Source: Thermotoga neapolitana DSM 4359 (GTDB lineage: Bacteria; Thermotogota; Thermotogae; Thermotogales; Thermotogaceae). From it: 64,000 bases of DNA. The stretch spans positions 124,001 through 188,000 of the forward strand of contig NC_011978.1 in the NCBI RefSeq assembly GCF_000018945.1, written 5' to 3'. The notes beneath the pieces are model-generated. The model was not told where the DNA came from, searched no databases, and was given only the letters and a program-made list of their open reading frames with translations. Shown piece after piece: positions 26,790 through 36,357 of this stretch. The position numbers and the translations under genes were made by a program. Position 1 is the stretch's first letter; every line of letters begins with the position of its first letter.

Positions 26790-27368
26790 GTGTTGTTCAC
26801 CAGAGAGGAATTGATGGAGACAGTGAAAGAAAGAGTAGAAAGGTGCACTGCGTGTCCACTGCATCTCACAAGGACGAACGTTGTCGTGGGTGAAGGAAAC
26901 TTGGACACGAAGATCGTCTTCGTTGGTGAAGGTCCAGGAGAAGAAGAAGACAAAACGGGAAGACCTTTTGTTGGAAGGGCGGGAATGCTTCTGACAGAAC
27001 TTTTGAACGAGGTGGGAATCAAGCGAGAGGATGTCTACATCTGCAACGTTGTGAAGTGCAGACCCCCTAACAATCGCACTCCAACCACAGAAGAGATGTT
27101 CGCGTGTGGGCATTTCCTGCTTGCACAGATCGAAATAATAAATCCGAGTGTTGTGGTCGCTCTGGGAGCCACTGCCCTGTCCTTCTTCATGGATGGAAAG
27201 AAGGTCTCCATAACCAAGGTACGGGGAAATCCAATGGATTGGCTGGGCGGAAAGAAGATCGTTCCAACGTTTCATCCAAGTTATCTTCTGAGAAACAGAA
27301 GCAAGGAACTGAGAAAAATCGTTCTGGAGGATTTAGAAAAAGCAAAAAGTTTCATAAAGGAGGGTTGA
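26790..27368 (+). CDS. Family 4 uracil-DNA glycosylase
   Basis: 192 residues. It removes uracil from DNA, a frequent lesion at high temperature. The iron-sulfur cysteines are C19 and C22 (RCTACPLH) plus the CNVVKC region and ACGHF. The active-site motif GEGPGEEEDKTGRPFVGRAG and the C-terminal HPSYLLRN are intact. The T. maritima homologue was the first structurally studied member of this family. The start is GTG with GGAGGAGAAA. It sits four bases before the DtxR-like gene. Confidence 0.95.
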   Translation: MLFTREELMETVKERVERCTACPLHLTRTNVVVGEGNLDTKIVFVGEGPGEEEDKTGRPFVGRAGMLLTELLNEVGIKREDVYICNVVKCRPPNNRTPTTEEMFACGHFLLAQIEIINPSVVVALGATALSFFMDGKKVSITKVRGNPMDWLGGKKIVPTFHPSYLLRNRSKELRKIVLEDLEKAKSFIKEG

Positions 27369-27372
27369 TAAG

Positions 27373-27885
27373 ATGCCTAGAGGAAGAAAGAAAACGCTGA
27401 CACCTGCACTCGAAGATTACCTTTCTGTGATTCAGGAGATACTTCAGAGCCAACCCGCAGCGAGGGTGAGTGTTATAGCGAGAAAGATGGGTGTCAGTCT
27501 TCCCAGTGTAACAAACGCCATGAAAAGGCTCGCGGAACTCGGATATGTGGAGTACGAAAAGTACGGTTACATCACCCTCACCGAAAAGGGCAAGAGAAAG
27601 GCAAGATCCCTCAGAGGATCGCAGAACAGACTGAGGAACTTTTTCTTCTACGTTATGGGAATCCCCTCTCCAACGGCCGAAAAACTGGCGCGACACTTTT
27701 CCCACTTCCTGGATGCACGCACAAGAAGCAGGTTCAAAAAGTTCTACGACATCATGGTGAACTTCGACGAGAGCAGAGTGCAGGAACTGAAAGAATTTCT
27801 CGAAGAAAGCAAGAGGATCGTGAACGTCCAGGAAATACCGGAGGAAGCGAAGAAGATCGAGGAGGACGAAGAGGAGGAAGCATAG
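27373..27885 (+). CDS. DtxR/MntR-family metal-dependent transcriptional regulator
   Basis: 170 residues. An N-terminal winged helix (LEDYLSVIQEILQSQPAARV, SVIARKMGVSLPSVTNAMKRLAELGYVEYE) is followed by the dimerisation and metal-binding helices typical of DtxR (RNFFFYVMGIPSPTAEKLAR). The C-terminal SH3-like domain is missing, as in MntR; instead the tail is very acidic (EEAKKIEEDEEEEA). Fe or Mn sensing is the family role. No operator is identifiable nearby. It is operonic with the glycosylase gene before and galE one base after. Confidence 0.88.
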   Translation: MPRGRKKTLTPALEDYLSVIQEILQSQPAARVSVIARKMGVSLPSVTNAMKRLAELGYVEYEKYGYITLTEKGKRKARSLRGSQNRLRNFFFYVMGIPSPTAEKLARHFSHFLDARTRSRFKKFYDIMVNFDESRVQELKEFLEESKRIVNVQEIPEEAKKIEEDEEEEA

Positions 27886-27886
27886 T

Positions 27887-28816
27887 ATGAACGTTCTGGT
27901 AACTGGTGGTGCAGGATTCATCGGTTCACATGTGGTGGACAGGCTGATAGAGAAAGGTTACGGTGTCATCGTGATAGACAACCTGTCATCCGGGAAAGTC
28001 CAAAATCTCAACAAGAACGCTCTCTTTTATGAGCAGAGCATAGAAGATGAAGAGATGATGGAACGCATCTTCTCCCTGCATAAACCCGAATACGTGTTTC
28101 ACCTTGCAGCCCAGGCGAGCGTGTCTATTTCCGTGAAAGAGCCAGCAAGAGACGCAAAAACGAACATCCTTGGTTCTCTCGTGCTCCTTGAGAAATCCGT
28201 AAAGTACGGGGTGAAGAAGTTCATATTCTCCTCCACCGGTGGGGCGATCTACGGCGAAAACGTGAAAGTTTTCCCTACACCGGAGACAGAAATCCCCCAT
28301 CCCATATCACCCTACGGCATAGCAAAGTACAGCGTGGAGATGTACCTGGATTTCTTCGCCAGGGAGTACGGATTGAAATACACCGTCCTCAGGTACGCCA
28401 ACGTTTACGGTCCAAGGCAGGATCCCCACGGAGAAGCCGGGGTCGTAGCCATTTTCACCGAAAGAATGCTAAAGGGAGAGGAAGTTTACATATTCGGAGA
28501 TGGGGAATACGTGAGGGACTACGTTTACGTCGATGATGTGGTCGAGTCGAATCTTCTTGCCATGGAGAGAGGAGACAACGACGTGTTCAACATCGGAACG
28601 GGAAGAGGAACCACTGTGAACGAACTCTTCCACATGCTGAAGGAAATCACCGGTTACAACAGAGAACCCGTCTACAAACCTCCAAGAAAGGGCGATGTGA
28701 GAAAGAGTATCCTCGACTGGACAAAGGCGAAAGAAAAACTCGGATGGGAACCGAAGGTTCCCCTTGAGGAGGGGTTGAGACTCACCGTTGAGTACTTCAG
28801 AAAAGCCGTTGACTGA
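27887..28816 (+). CDS. galE: UDP-glucose 4-epimerase-like NAD-dependent sugar epimerase
   Basis: 309 residues of the extended short-chain dehydrogenase family. The NAD-binding GGAGFIGSHVVDRL is at the N-terminus, the catalytic pair is in SPYGIAKYSVEMYLDF (YxxxK), the Ser/Thr site is FSSTGGAIYGE, and the C-terminal part has YVRDYVYVDDVV and the NIGTGRGTTVNELF motif. It probably interconverts UDP-glucose and UDP-galactose for exopolysaccharide or galactose use. The stop overlaps rarA by 29 bases. Confidence 0.9.
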   Translation: MNVLVTGGAGFIGSHVVDRLIEKGYGVIVIDNLSSGKVQNLNKNALFYEQSIEDEEMMERIFSLHKPEYVFHLAAQASVSISVKEPARDAKTNILGSLVLLEKSVKYGVKKFIFSSTGGAIYGENVKVFPTPETEIPHPISPYGIAKYSVEMYLDFFAREYGLKYTVLRYANVYGPRQDPHGEAGVVAIFTERMLKGEEVYIFGDGEYVRDYVYVDDVVESNLLAMERGDNDVFNIGTGRGTTVNELFHMLKEITGYNREPVYKPPRKGDVRKSILDWTKAKEKLGWEPKVPLEEGLRLTVEYFRKAVD

Positions 28817-30587
28817 ACTGCTCAGACCGGAAGATTTCGATGACTTTTCTGGACAGGATCATCTGTTCGGTGAAGACGGGATCCTGAGGAGGACTCTGAA
28901 AACGGGTAACATGTTTTCTGCCATACTGTATGGACCACCGGGGTCTGGAAAGACCTCGGTTTTTTCGTTGCTGAAAAGGTATTTCAACGGAGAGGTCGTT
29001 TATCTGAGTTCCACCGTCCACGGTGTATCTGAGATAAAAAGCGTGCTCAAAAGGGGAGAACAGATGAAAAGATACGGAAAAAAGCTTCTACTGTTCCTCG
29101 ATGAAATACACAGGCTGAACAAAAACCAGCAGGCAGTTCTGGTCACACATGTGGAAAGGGGAGACATCATCCTCGTTGCAACCACGACGGAAAACCCAAG
29201 TTTTGCCGTTATCCCTGCCCTCCTTTCAAGGTGCAAGATACTCTACTTCAAACCACTCTCAGAAAACGATCTTCTTGAAATCGTTGAAAAGGCCGTGAAG
29301 AAACTCAATATGAAACTGGACGACGACGTGAAAAAGGCACTTGTGAGAAACGCTGAAGGGGACGCAAGAAGATTGCTGAACACCCTCGAGATCGTCTACC
29401 AGGTGTTCAAAGACAAAGAGGTGACCATAGAAGATCTGAAAACCCTGTTCGGAAAGAGTGTGAGTTACTCAAAGGAAGAGCATTACGATTTCACATCCGC
29501 TTTCATAAAGAGCATGAGAGGAAGCGATCCGAACGCGGCGATCTACTACCTCGTGAAGATGATAGAAATGGGAGAAGACCCAAGGTTCATTGCCCGAAGG
29601 ATGATCATATTTGCGAGTGAAGATATAGGACTGGCAGATCCAAATGCACTGATCCTGGCCGTCTCCACCGCTTTTGCCGTTGAACATGTGGGTCTGCCAG
29701 AGTGTTTGATGAACCTGGTGGAGTGTGCTGCTTATCTTTCTCTTGCTCCAAAGAGCAACTCGGTCTATCTCGCTATGAAAAAGGCACAGGAGCTTCCAGT
29801 GGAAGAAGTGCCACTCTTTTTGAGGAACCCTGTAACGAAAGAAATGAAAGAGAGAGGTTACGGAAGAGGATACCTCTATCCGCACGATTTTGGAGGATTC
29901 GTCAGGGTCGACTACCTTCCAGAGAGGCTGAAAAACGAGGTGATATTTTCCCCGAAAGGAACCGGATTTGAGAAGGAATTGCTTGAAAGGCTAAAACACC
30001 TCTGGCCTGAAAAGTACGGGGGTGATGGTATGTCTGAGATCAGAAAAGAGCAACAGTACAGAGGCAGAAAGATACTGGTCGTGAAAGGTGACATCACAAA
30101 AGAGGAAGTAGATGCAATAGTGAACGCCGCCAACGAATATCTGAAGCACGGCGGTGGGGTTGCAGGTGCGATCGTAAGAGCAGGTGGAAGTGTGATACAG
30201 GAAGAAAGCGACAGGATAGTGAGAGAACGCGGTAGAGTTCCCACAGGAGAGGCCGTGGTGACAGGAGCGGGAAATCTCAAGGCCAAGTACGTGATCCACG
30301 CGGTGGGACCCGTCTGGAGAGGTGGAAACTACGGAGAAGATGAACTTCTGTACAGAGCGGTTTACAACGCTCTTCTCAGAGCCCACGAGCTCAAACTGAG
30401 GAGCGTTTCAATGCCCGCCATCAGCACTGGTATCTTCGGATTTCCGAAGGAAAGGGCGGTAAAGATCTTCGCCAGAGCGATCAGAGATTTCATCGACCAT
30501 CATCCGGACACGTCCCTAAAAGAGATAAGAATATGTAACATCGATGGAGAAACGACCAGAGTGTTTGAAGAGAATCTGAAGATCTGA
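28788..30587 (+). CDS. rarA: RarA/MgsA-type AAA+ ATPase fused to a C-terminal macro domain
   Basis: 599 residues. The RarA part (1-410) has Walker A GPPGSGKTS, Walker B LLFLDEIHRLNKNQQ, and the C-terminal tetramerisation domain (SFAVIPALLSRC onward, DPRFIARRMIIFASEDIGLA). It acts at stalled replication forks. From residue 415 a macro domain follows: AIVNAANEYLKHGGGVAGAI, GEAVVTGAGNL, YVIHAVGP and SMPAISTGIFGFP, which bind ADP-ribose or related nucleotides. The GGGGGTGAT at 30018-30026 just before ATG 30030 could start a free macro protein. The start is TTG 28788, within galE, with GAGGAGG 13 bases away, so it is somewhat uncertain. Confidence 0.9.
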   Translation: MSTSEKPLTELLRPEDFDDFSGQDHLFGEDGILRRTLKTGNMFSAILYGPPGSGKTSVFSLLKRYFNGEVVYLSSTVHGVSEIKSVLKRGEQMKRYGKKLLLFLDEIHRLNKNQQAVLVTHVERGDIILVATTTENPSFAVIPALLSRCKILYFKPLSENDLLEIVEKAVKKLNMKLDDDVKKALVRNAEGDARRLLNTLEIVYQVFKDKEVTIEDLKTLFGKSVSYSKEEHYDFTSAFIKSMRGSDPNAAIYYLVKMIEMGEDPRFIARRMIIFASEDIGLADPNALILAVSTAFAVEHVGLPECLMNLVECAAYLSLAPKSNSVYLAMKKAQELPVEEVPLFLRNPVTKEMKERGYGRGYLYPHDFGGFVRVDYLPERLKNEVIFSPKGTGFEKELLERLKHLWPEKYGGDGMSEIRKEQQYRGRKILVVKGDITKEEVDAIVNAANEYLKHGGGVAGAIVRAGGSVIQEESDRIVRERGRVPTGEAVVTGAGNLKAKYVIHAVGPVWRGGNYGEDELLYRAVYNALLRAHELKLRSVSMPAISTGIFGFPKERAVKIFARAIRDFIDHHPDTSLKEIRICNIDGETTRVFEENLKI

Positions 30588-30613
30588 AAAAGGGGCCATT
30601 GGGCCCCTTTTTT
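30588..30613 (+). terminator. Terminator after rarA
   Basis: AAAAAGGGGCC, ATTG loop, GGCCCCTTTTTT: a GC stem (30592-30607) directly after the rarA stop, followed by six T. The A and T flanks lengthen the stem and make it work on either strand. Confidence 0.85.
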
Positions 30614-30727
30614 AAAGACCTCGGAGGAAGTATTGAACCAACTCAAACGATTTCTTGGATCTGATACCGGCAAGATCGCCATACCTGAAAGGAGATATTG
30701 ACGTTTTTATTGTATCACAACCAGATA
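30614..30727. other. Gap between convergent terminators without a convincing gene
   Basis: 114 bases between the rarA and groEL terminators. A 22-codon frame with GGAGG and a TTG start (30633-30701) is visible but has no recognisable product. No promoter with both hexamers was found. Confidence 0.4.
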
Positions 30728-30752
30728 AAAAAACAAGGGGGCGTCCGCCCCC
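30728..30752 (-). terminator. Terminator after groEL
   Basis: On the minus strand GGGGGCG, a two-base loop, CGCCCCC and then TTGTTTTTTT, beginning about 12 bases past the groEL stop. The T-rich tract is long and the stem GC-only. Confidence 0.88.
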
Positions 30753-30763
30753 AATACGTGTCA

Positions 30764-32380
<1,617 letters not shown>

Positions 32381-32394
32381 ATCTCACACCTCCC

Positions 32395-32671
32395 TCACTC
32401 TTCGATTTTCGCAAGTATATCGTTCACATCGATGATGATGTAATCTTCATCATCGATCTTTATCTCCGTACCGGCATACTTGGAAAAGATCACCTTGTCT
32501 CCCACCTTGATGTCGAACTTCTCTTCATCTTCTATCTTTCCCACCGCAACGACTTCGGCTTTCATGGGTTTTTTCTTTTGCTGAATCTGGAAGCACTATT
32601 CCTCCTTCGGTCTTCTTCTCCTCCTTGATGGGTTTGATCAGCAACCTTTCACCGAGAGGTATCACCTTCAT
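32395..32671 (-). pseudogene. groS: Co-chaperonin GroES with a one-base frameshift
   Basis: ATG 32671 (after AAGGAGGGATGAAGC) gives [20 protein letters not shown] and on to [11 protein letters not shown], then frame is lost at a run of six A (minus strand; T6 at 32569-32574) and a stop is met after about 48 residues. With five A the frame continues as [40 protein letters not shown] and ends at TGA 32395-32397, the whole 91-residue GroES including the mobile-loop region GGIVLP. GroES is essential, so a sequencing error is the simplest reading; a real mutation or slippage at the A-run is possible. It precedes groEL by 14 bases. Confidence 0.85.
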
Positions 32672-32696
32672 GCTTCATCCCTCCTTCGGAAATTTT

Positions 32697-32723
32697 TTAG
32701 CACTCTCGACTCATGACTGCTAA
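32697..32723 (-). promoter_or_regulatory. CIRCE operator for HrcA
   Basis: On the minus strand TTAGCAGTC, nine bases, GAGTGCTAA. The consensus is TTAGCACTC-N9-GAGTGCTAA; only one base of the left arm differs. It lies between the groES promoter and ribosome site, the standard place for HrcA repression. hrcA is not in this window. Confidence 0.92.
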
Positions 32724-32727
32724 TATA

Positions 32728-32756
32728 AATATACAACTTTTTCCATGCGACTTCAA
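32728..32756 (-). promoter_or_regulatory. Sigma-A promoter of groESL
   Basis: On the minus strand TTGAAG (32751-32756), 17 bases, TATATT (32728-32733). The expected transcript start falls at the edge of the CIRCE element, so HrcA would block initiation. Confidence 0.75.
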
Positions 32757-32845
32757 GCGCTATGATTTAAGGAAAAATAACAGAAAAATTACGATATAAT
32801 TAAACAAAAGATAAAAAATGTCTAAAACCACGTTTCAAAATATAA

Positions 32846-32866
32846 GGGGGTGCTTTCGGCACCCCC
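32846..32866 (-). terminator. Terminator of the tmRNA gene
   Basis: GGGGGTGC, five-base loop, GCACCCCC, then TTATATTTTG on the minus strand, starting nine bases after the tmRNA CCA end. Confidence 0.85.
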
Positions 32867-32874
32867 TTCCTTTC

Positions 32875-33231
32875 TGGTGGAGGCGGGGGGATTCGAACCC
32901 CCGTCCGAAGATGGAGGCCCCTGGGCTTCTCCGAGCGCAGCCCGTGTTTCGTGTCTCGGGAAGGACCCCCCACGGGCAGGGTGTCGCTTCCCACAGCCTT
33001 CCTGAACCTTCCCGATCCGGGCCGGAAGGCGGAGCCCAGATCGGTAGGCTGGATCCCTCACGCCCTCTTCCGGAGCCCAGCCAACTCCGGAGAGGACGGC
33101 CGCCTATCTATTAGGCGGCAACAGCAACAGGTTCGTTGGCACTTATTCGTGTTCCCACCTTTTTTACGAGGAGGTGGGGACCTCGGCTCGCTTCCCAGGG
33201 GACTCCATCCCCGTCGAACCCGTTCGCCCCC
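32875..33231 (-). ncRNA. ssrA: Transfer-messenger RNA (tmRNA)
   Basis: 357 bases. The 5' end GGGGGCG pairs with CGCCTCC before the encoded ACCA; the tRNA-like T arm reads GGGGGTTCGAATCCCCC, and the 5' GGTTCGACGGGGAT is conserved in tmRNAs. The tag frame GCC AAC GAA CCT GTT GCT GTT GCC GCC TAA (rising from about 33137) encodes ANEPVAVAA, so with the resume alanine the peptide is AANEPVAVAA, the Thermotoga tag. It rescues stalled ribosomes with SmpB, which is not in this window. Confidence 0.96.
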
Positions 33232-33248
33232 TGGTTTCAGCCATGATT

Positions 33249-33257
33249 ATTATACCA
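33249..33257 (-). promoter_or_regulatory. Extended -10 promoter of tmRNA
   Basis: TGGTATAAT on the minus strand, a perfect -10 with TGn extension, 17 bases before the mature 5' end. No clear -35 is seen. The few leader bases would be removed by RNase P. Confidence 0.65.
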
Positions 33258-33278
33258 CACCTCCTTGACTTCATCTTC

Positions 33279-33306
33279 TTCAGAAAGGTTCAGATTATTG
33301 TATAAT
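33279..33306 (+). promoter_or_regulatory. Promoter candidate for the second peptide-transport operon
   Basis: A perfect TATAAT at 33301-33306 with a weak TTCAGA 16 bases upstream (33279-33284). It lies 41 bases before the first permease start and is divergent from the tmRNA promoter. Confidence 0.5.
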
Positions 33307-33347
33307 CATATGAAGGCATCAGGAAAATCGACCAGGAGGTGTACCCT

Positions 33348-34385
33348 GTGACAGCGTACGTTATACGAAGGTTGCTTCTGCTTCCCCTGATACTCCTTGG
33401 TGTAACGTTCATCGTGTTTTCCATGATCCAGTCACTTGGACCTGACAAACTGCTGGCTGCTTATGTGAATCCGAACATGCTCGACAAACTGACGCCAGAA
33501 CAGATGGACGCATTGAAGGAAAAGTACGGACTGAACGACTTCTTCGTGATCCGGTACGGCAAATGGCTTCTCAACACCCTGAAAGGAGACCTTGGATGGT
33601 CTCTTGTGGGAAAAGAACCCGTGAAAGACGCCCTTTTGAAGAGGTTGCCGTACACGATTGAACTCGCACTTTACGCCATTTTCCCGGTTATATTCGTTGG
33701 AATCTGGCTGGGTGTGAAAGCCGCTGTACACAGAGGAAAATTCCTGGACCATTTCATAAGGATATTCGCAGTTGTGGGATGGTCCTTTCCGGATTTTGTT
33801 TTTGGACTGCTTGTTTTGATGATCTTCTACAGCATTCTGAACTGGCTCCCTCCGGGAAATCTCAGCTTATGGGCTGAGGAGGTGATCAGATCTCCTGAAT
33901 TTCGTCGCTACACAAAACTCATCACAGTCGATGCCCTGCTGAACGGAAGACTCGACGTTTTCTGGGACGGCCTGAAACACCTCATAGGTCCCATCATAAC
34001 ACTCTCCTGGCTCTGGTGGGCGTATCTTTTGAGAATCACAAGATCCAGTATGCTGGAGGTTTTGAACAAAGAATACGTGAGAACGGCCAGAGCGAAGGGC
34101 CTTCCAGAAGACGTGGTCATAAACAAGCACGCCAAGAGAAACGCACTCATTCCAGTCACCACGGTGGCCGGAGGCATGGTGATAGGGTTGTTCTCTGGAA
34201 CGGTGATCGTGGAGACCGTTTTCAACAGAACGGGTGTGGGAAGCTTCACGGCACAGGCAGCACTCCAACTCGATTACGCGTCCGTCATGGCTTCTGCTCT
34301 GTTCTTCTCCACGATCCTGGTGGTAGGGAATCTCATTATAGACATCCTGTACGCCCTCATAGATCCCAGAATAAGACTCGGATGA
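33348..34385 (+). CDS. Peptide ABC transporter permease, DppB type
   Basis: 345 residues with six membrane helices. It begins TAYVIRRLLLLPLILLGVTF; the EAA loop is EYVRTARAKGLPEDVVINKH and the C-terminus IDPRIRLG. I start at GTG 33348, six bases after AGGAGGTG; an in-frame GTG at 33339 overlaps that ribosome site. A roughly 60-residue stretch between helices (about 170-225, with RRYTKLITVDALLNGRLDVF) is longer than in the E. coli protein. It opens an operon of permeases and ATPases with no binding-protein gene. Confidence 0.93.
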   Translation: MTAYVIRRLLLLPLILLGVTFIVFSMIQSLGPDKLLAAYVNPNMLDKLTPEQMDALKEKYGLNDFFVIRYGKWLLNTLKGDLGWSLVGKEPVKDALLKRLPYTIELALYAIFPVIFVGIWLGVKAAVHRGKFLDHFIRIFAVVGWSFPDFVFGLLVLMIFYSILNWLPPGNLSLWAEEVIRSPEFRRYTKLITVDALLNGRLDVFWDGLKHLIGPIITLSWLWWAYLLRITRSSMLEVLNKEYVRTARAKGLPEDVVINKHAKRNALIPVTTVAGGMVIGLFSGTVIVETVFNRTGVGSFTAQAALQLDYASVMASALFFSTILVVGNLIIDILYALIDPRIRLG

Positions 34386-34398
34386 GAGGTGAAATGGC

Positions 34399-35340
34399 GT
34401 GAATCAGGAGCTGAAGAGAATTCTGAAGAGATTTTTCAAAGATCCATCCGCTGTGCTCGGACTTTCTCTGGTTCTTTTTTTCACGGTGGTGGCCATTCTG
34501 GCGCCCGTTATCGCACCACCCGTTCATCCTCTCACGAGGATGAAACTCCCAGATCCCTATTTGATGCCCGTTGTGAGCTGGGATCAGAGTCCTCAGCCAC
34601 CGACTACGAAAGAGGACGCCATAGCGAAAAATCCTAACAGAGAACCGATACGTGGTGTGGATTATCATCCATTTGGTGTCATAGGTGGAAGGGACATATT
34701 CTACGGAGTTGTCTGGGGAACGAGGACGGCTTTCAAAATAGGGATAATAGTCACCCTGGCCAGACTTCTGATAGGAATCCTGATAGGTTCCATCTCCGGA
34801 TACTTTGGAGGATGGATAGATGAACTTCTCATGAGGATCACCGACGTATTCCTTTCAATTCCGTTTCTCATAGCCGCCGTTGTTCTTACGACGGTGCTTG
34901 GAACGGGCCTGGACAAGGTCATGATTGCGATGATCGTATTCGGCTGGATGGGTGCCGCAAGGCTCATAAGAGGGAACATACTGCAGGTGAGAGAAGAACA
35001 GTACGTTCTCGCAGCGAAGGCGATCGGTGTGCCGGACTTTCTCATCATACTAAAACACGTGCTTCCAAACTCCATTTTCCCTGTTCTGATCTGGGCATCC
35101 ATGAACATGGGATCCCTTGTGATAACGGCCGCTGTGCTCAGTTTCCTTGGTCTTGGAGCACCTCAGGGATACGCGGACTGGGGGTCTATCCTCAGTTACT
35201 CCAGAGACTGGATGATGGAGATCGGAAAACACTGGTATGCTCTCGTCTATCCGGGAACCGCCATGGTGCTGTTCGTGCTCGGATGGAACCTGCTGGGAGA
35301 TGCACTGAGAGATGCATTCGATCCAAGGCTCAAATTCTAA
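34399..35340 (+). CDS. Peptide ABC transporter permease, DppC type
   Basis: 313 residues. Helix 1 (about 22-43) is followed by a moderate periplasmic segment (about 45-95, LMPVVSWDQSPQPPTTKEDA), then the core with GGRDIFYGVVWGTRTAFKIG and the EAA loop EEQYVLAAKAIGVPDFLIIL. The C-terminus DAFDPRLKF is typical. The GTG start has GAGAGGTGAAAT upstream. It pairs with the preceding permease. Confidence 0.94.
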   Translation: MNQELKRILKRFFKDPSAVLGLSLVLFFTVVAILAPVIAPPVHPLTRMKLPDPYLMPVVSWDQSPQPPTTKEDAIAKNPNREPIRGVDYHPFGVIGGRDIFYGVVWGTRTAFKIGIIVTLARLLIGILIGSISGYFGGWIDELLMRITDVFLSIPFLIAAVVLTTVLGTGLDKVMIAMIVFGWMGAARLIRGNILQVREEQYVLAAKAIGVPDFLIILKHVLPNSIFPVLIWASMNMGSLVITAAVLSFLGLGAPQGYADWGSILSYSRDWMMEIGKHWYALVYPGTAMVLFVLGWNLLGDALRDAFDPRLKF

Positions 35341-35352
35341 GGAGGGATCAAG

Positions 35353-36354
35353 TTGAAAGAACCCTTGCTTCGAGTGGAAAATCTCAAGACCTACTTCTAT
35401 ACAGAAGATGGTGTTGTTAAGGCCGTTGATGGAGTCTCTTTCGATGTGTTCGAAGGAGAGACCCTTGGTATCGTTGGAGAGTCAGGAAGTGGAAAGAGCG
35501 TAACTTCTCTTTCCATAATGAGACTTCTCGATCAAAACGGAAGGATAGAGGATGGGAAGATCGTTTTCAAAGGGAAAAACCTTCTTGAACTTTCAGAGAG
35601 TGAGATGAGGAAGATACGAGGAAAAGAAATCGCCATGATCTTTCAGGAACCCATGGTGGCCTTGAATCCCGTCTTCACCATAGGAGATCAGATAATGGAA
35701 GCGATCATGCTTCATCAGAACGTCTCGGAGAAAGAGGCACGGAAGATGGCGATAGACATGCTGAGAAAAGTGGGAATCCCCGAACCCGAGAAGAGGGTCG
35801 ACGAGTACCCTCATCAACTGTCCGGTGGTATGAGACAACGTGCGATGATCGCCATGGCTCTTTCCTGCAGACCAAGCCTTTTGATAGCGGACGAGCCCAC
35901 GACCGCACTGGACGTCACCATCCAGGCTCAGATCCTCGAACTCATGAAGGAACTTCAGAGAGAGTACGGAATGGCGATCATTCTGATCACCCACGACATG
36001 GGTGTCGTTGCGGAGATGTCCGACAAGGTTGCAGTTATGTACGCTGGAAAGGTGGTTGAATACGGTGATGTGAAGACCATCTTCAACGAACCGAAACACC
36101 CGTACACCTATGCACTCCTCGAATCCACTCCAAGAATCGATATAGATCAGGAAAGGTTGAAGAGTATTCCAGGAAACGTTCCGGATCCTCTCAACTTCCC
36201 CACAGGGTGTAAGTTCCATCCAAGGTGTGAGTTCTTCGTGAAAGGAAAGTGTGATGTTGAGGAACCCGAACTGGAAGACATCGGAAACCACAGGGTCAGA
36301 TGTTTCTTCTGGCAGAAACTCGATGAGATCAGACGCGCAAAAAGCGAGGTGTGA
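35353..36354 (+). CDS. Peptide ABC transporter ATP-binding protein, DppD type
   Basis: 333 residues. Walker [11 protein letters not shown]-loop [12 protein letters not shown], signature [15 protein letters not shown], Walker [14 protein letters not shown], the switch His in ILITHDMG, and a C-terminal domain with [20 protein letters not shown], whose cysteines resemble the iron-sulfur-type motif of peptide importers. The TTG start is eight bases after AAGGAGG. It would form a heterodimer with the next gene's product. Confidence 0.95.
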   Translation: MKEPLLRVENLKTYFYTEDGVVKAVDGVSFDVFEGETLGIVGESGSGKSVTSLSIMRLLDQNGRIEDGKIVFKGKNLLELSESEMRKIRGKEIAMIFQEPMVALNPVFTIGDQIMEAIMLHQNVSEKEARKMAIDMLRKVGIPEPEKRVDEYPHQLSGGMRQRAMIAMALSCRPSLLIADEPTTALDVTIQAQILELMKELQREYGMAIILITHDMGVVAEMSDKVAVMYAGKVVEYGDVKTIFNEPKHPYTYALLESTPRIDIDQERLKSIPGNVPDPLNFPTGCKFHPRCEFFVKGKCDVEEPELEDIGNHRVRCFFWQKLDEIRRAKSEV

Positions 36355-36357
36355 GAC

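Noticed and set aside
30633-30701. 22-codon frame with GGAGG and TTG start between two terminators
   Set aside because: No recognisable sequence, no promoter, and it lies between facing terminators; chance is sufficient.
32569-32574. Programmed frameshifting signal in groES
   Set aside because: A6 is short for polymerase slippage, there is no stimulatory hairpin or internal ribosome site, and two further indels lie nearby in groEL; error is simpler.
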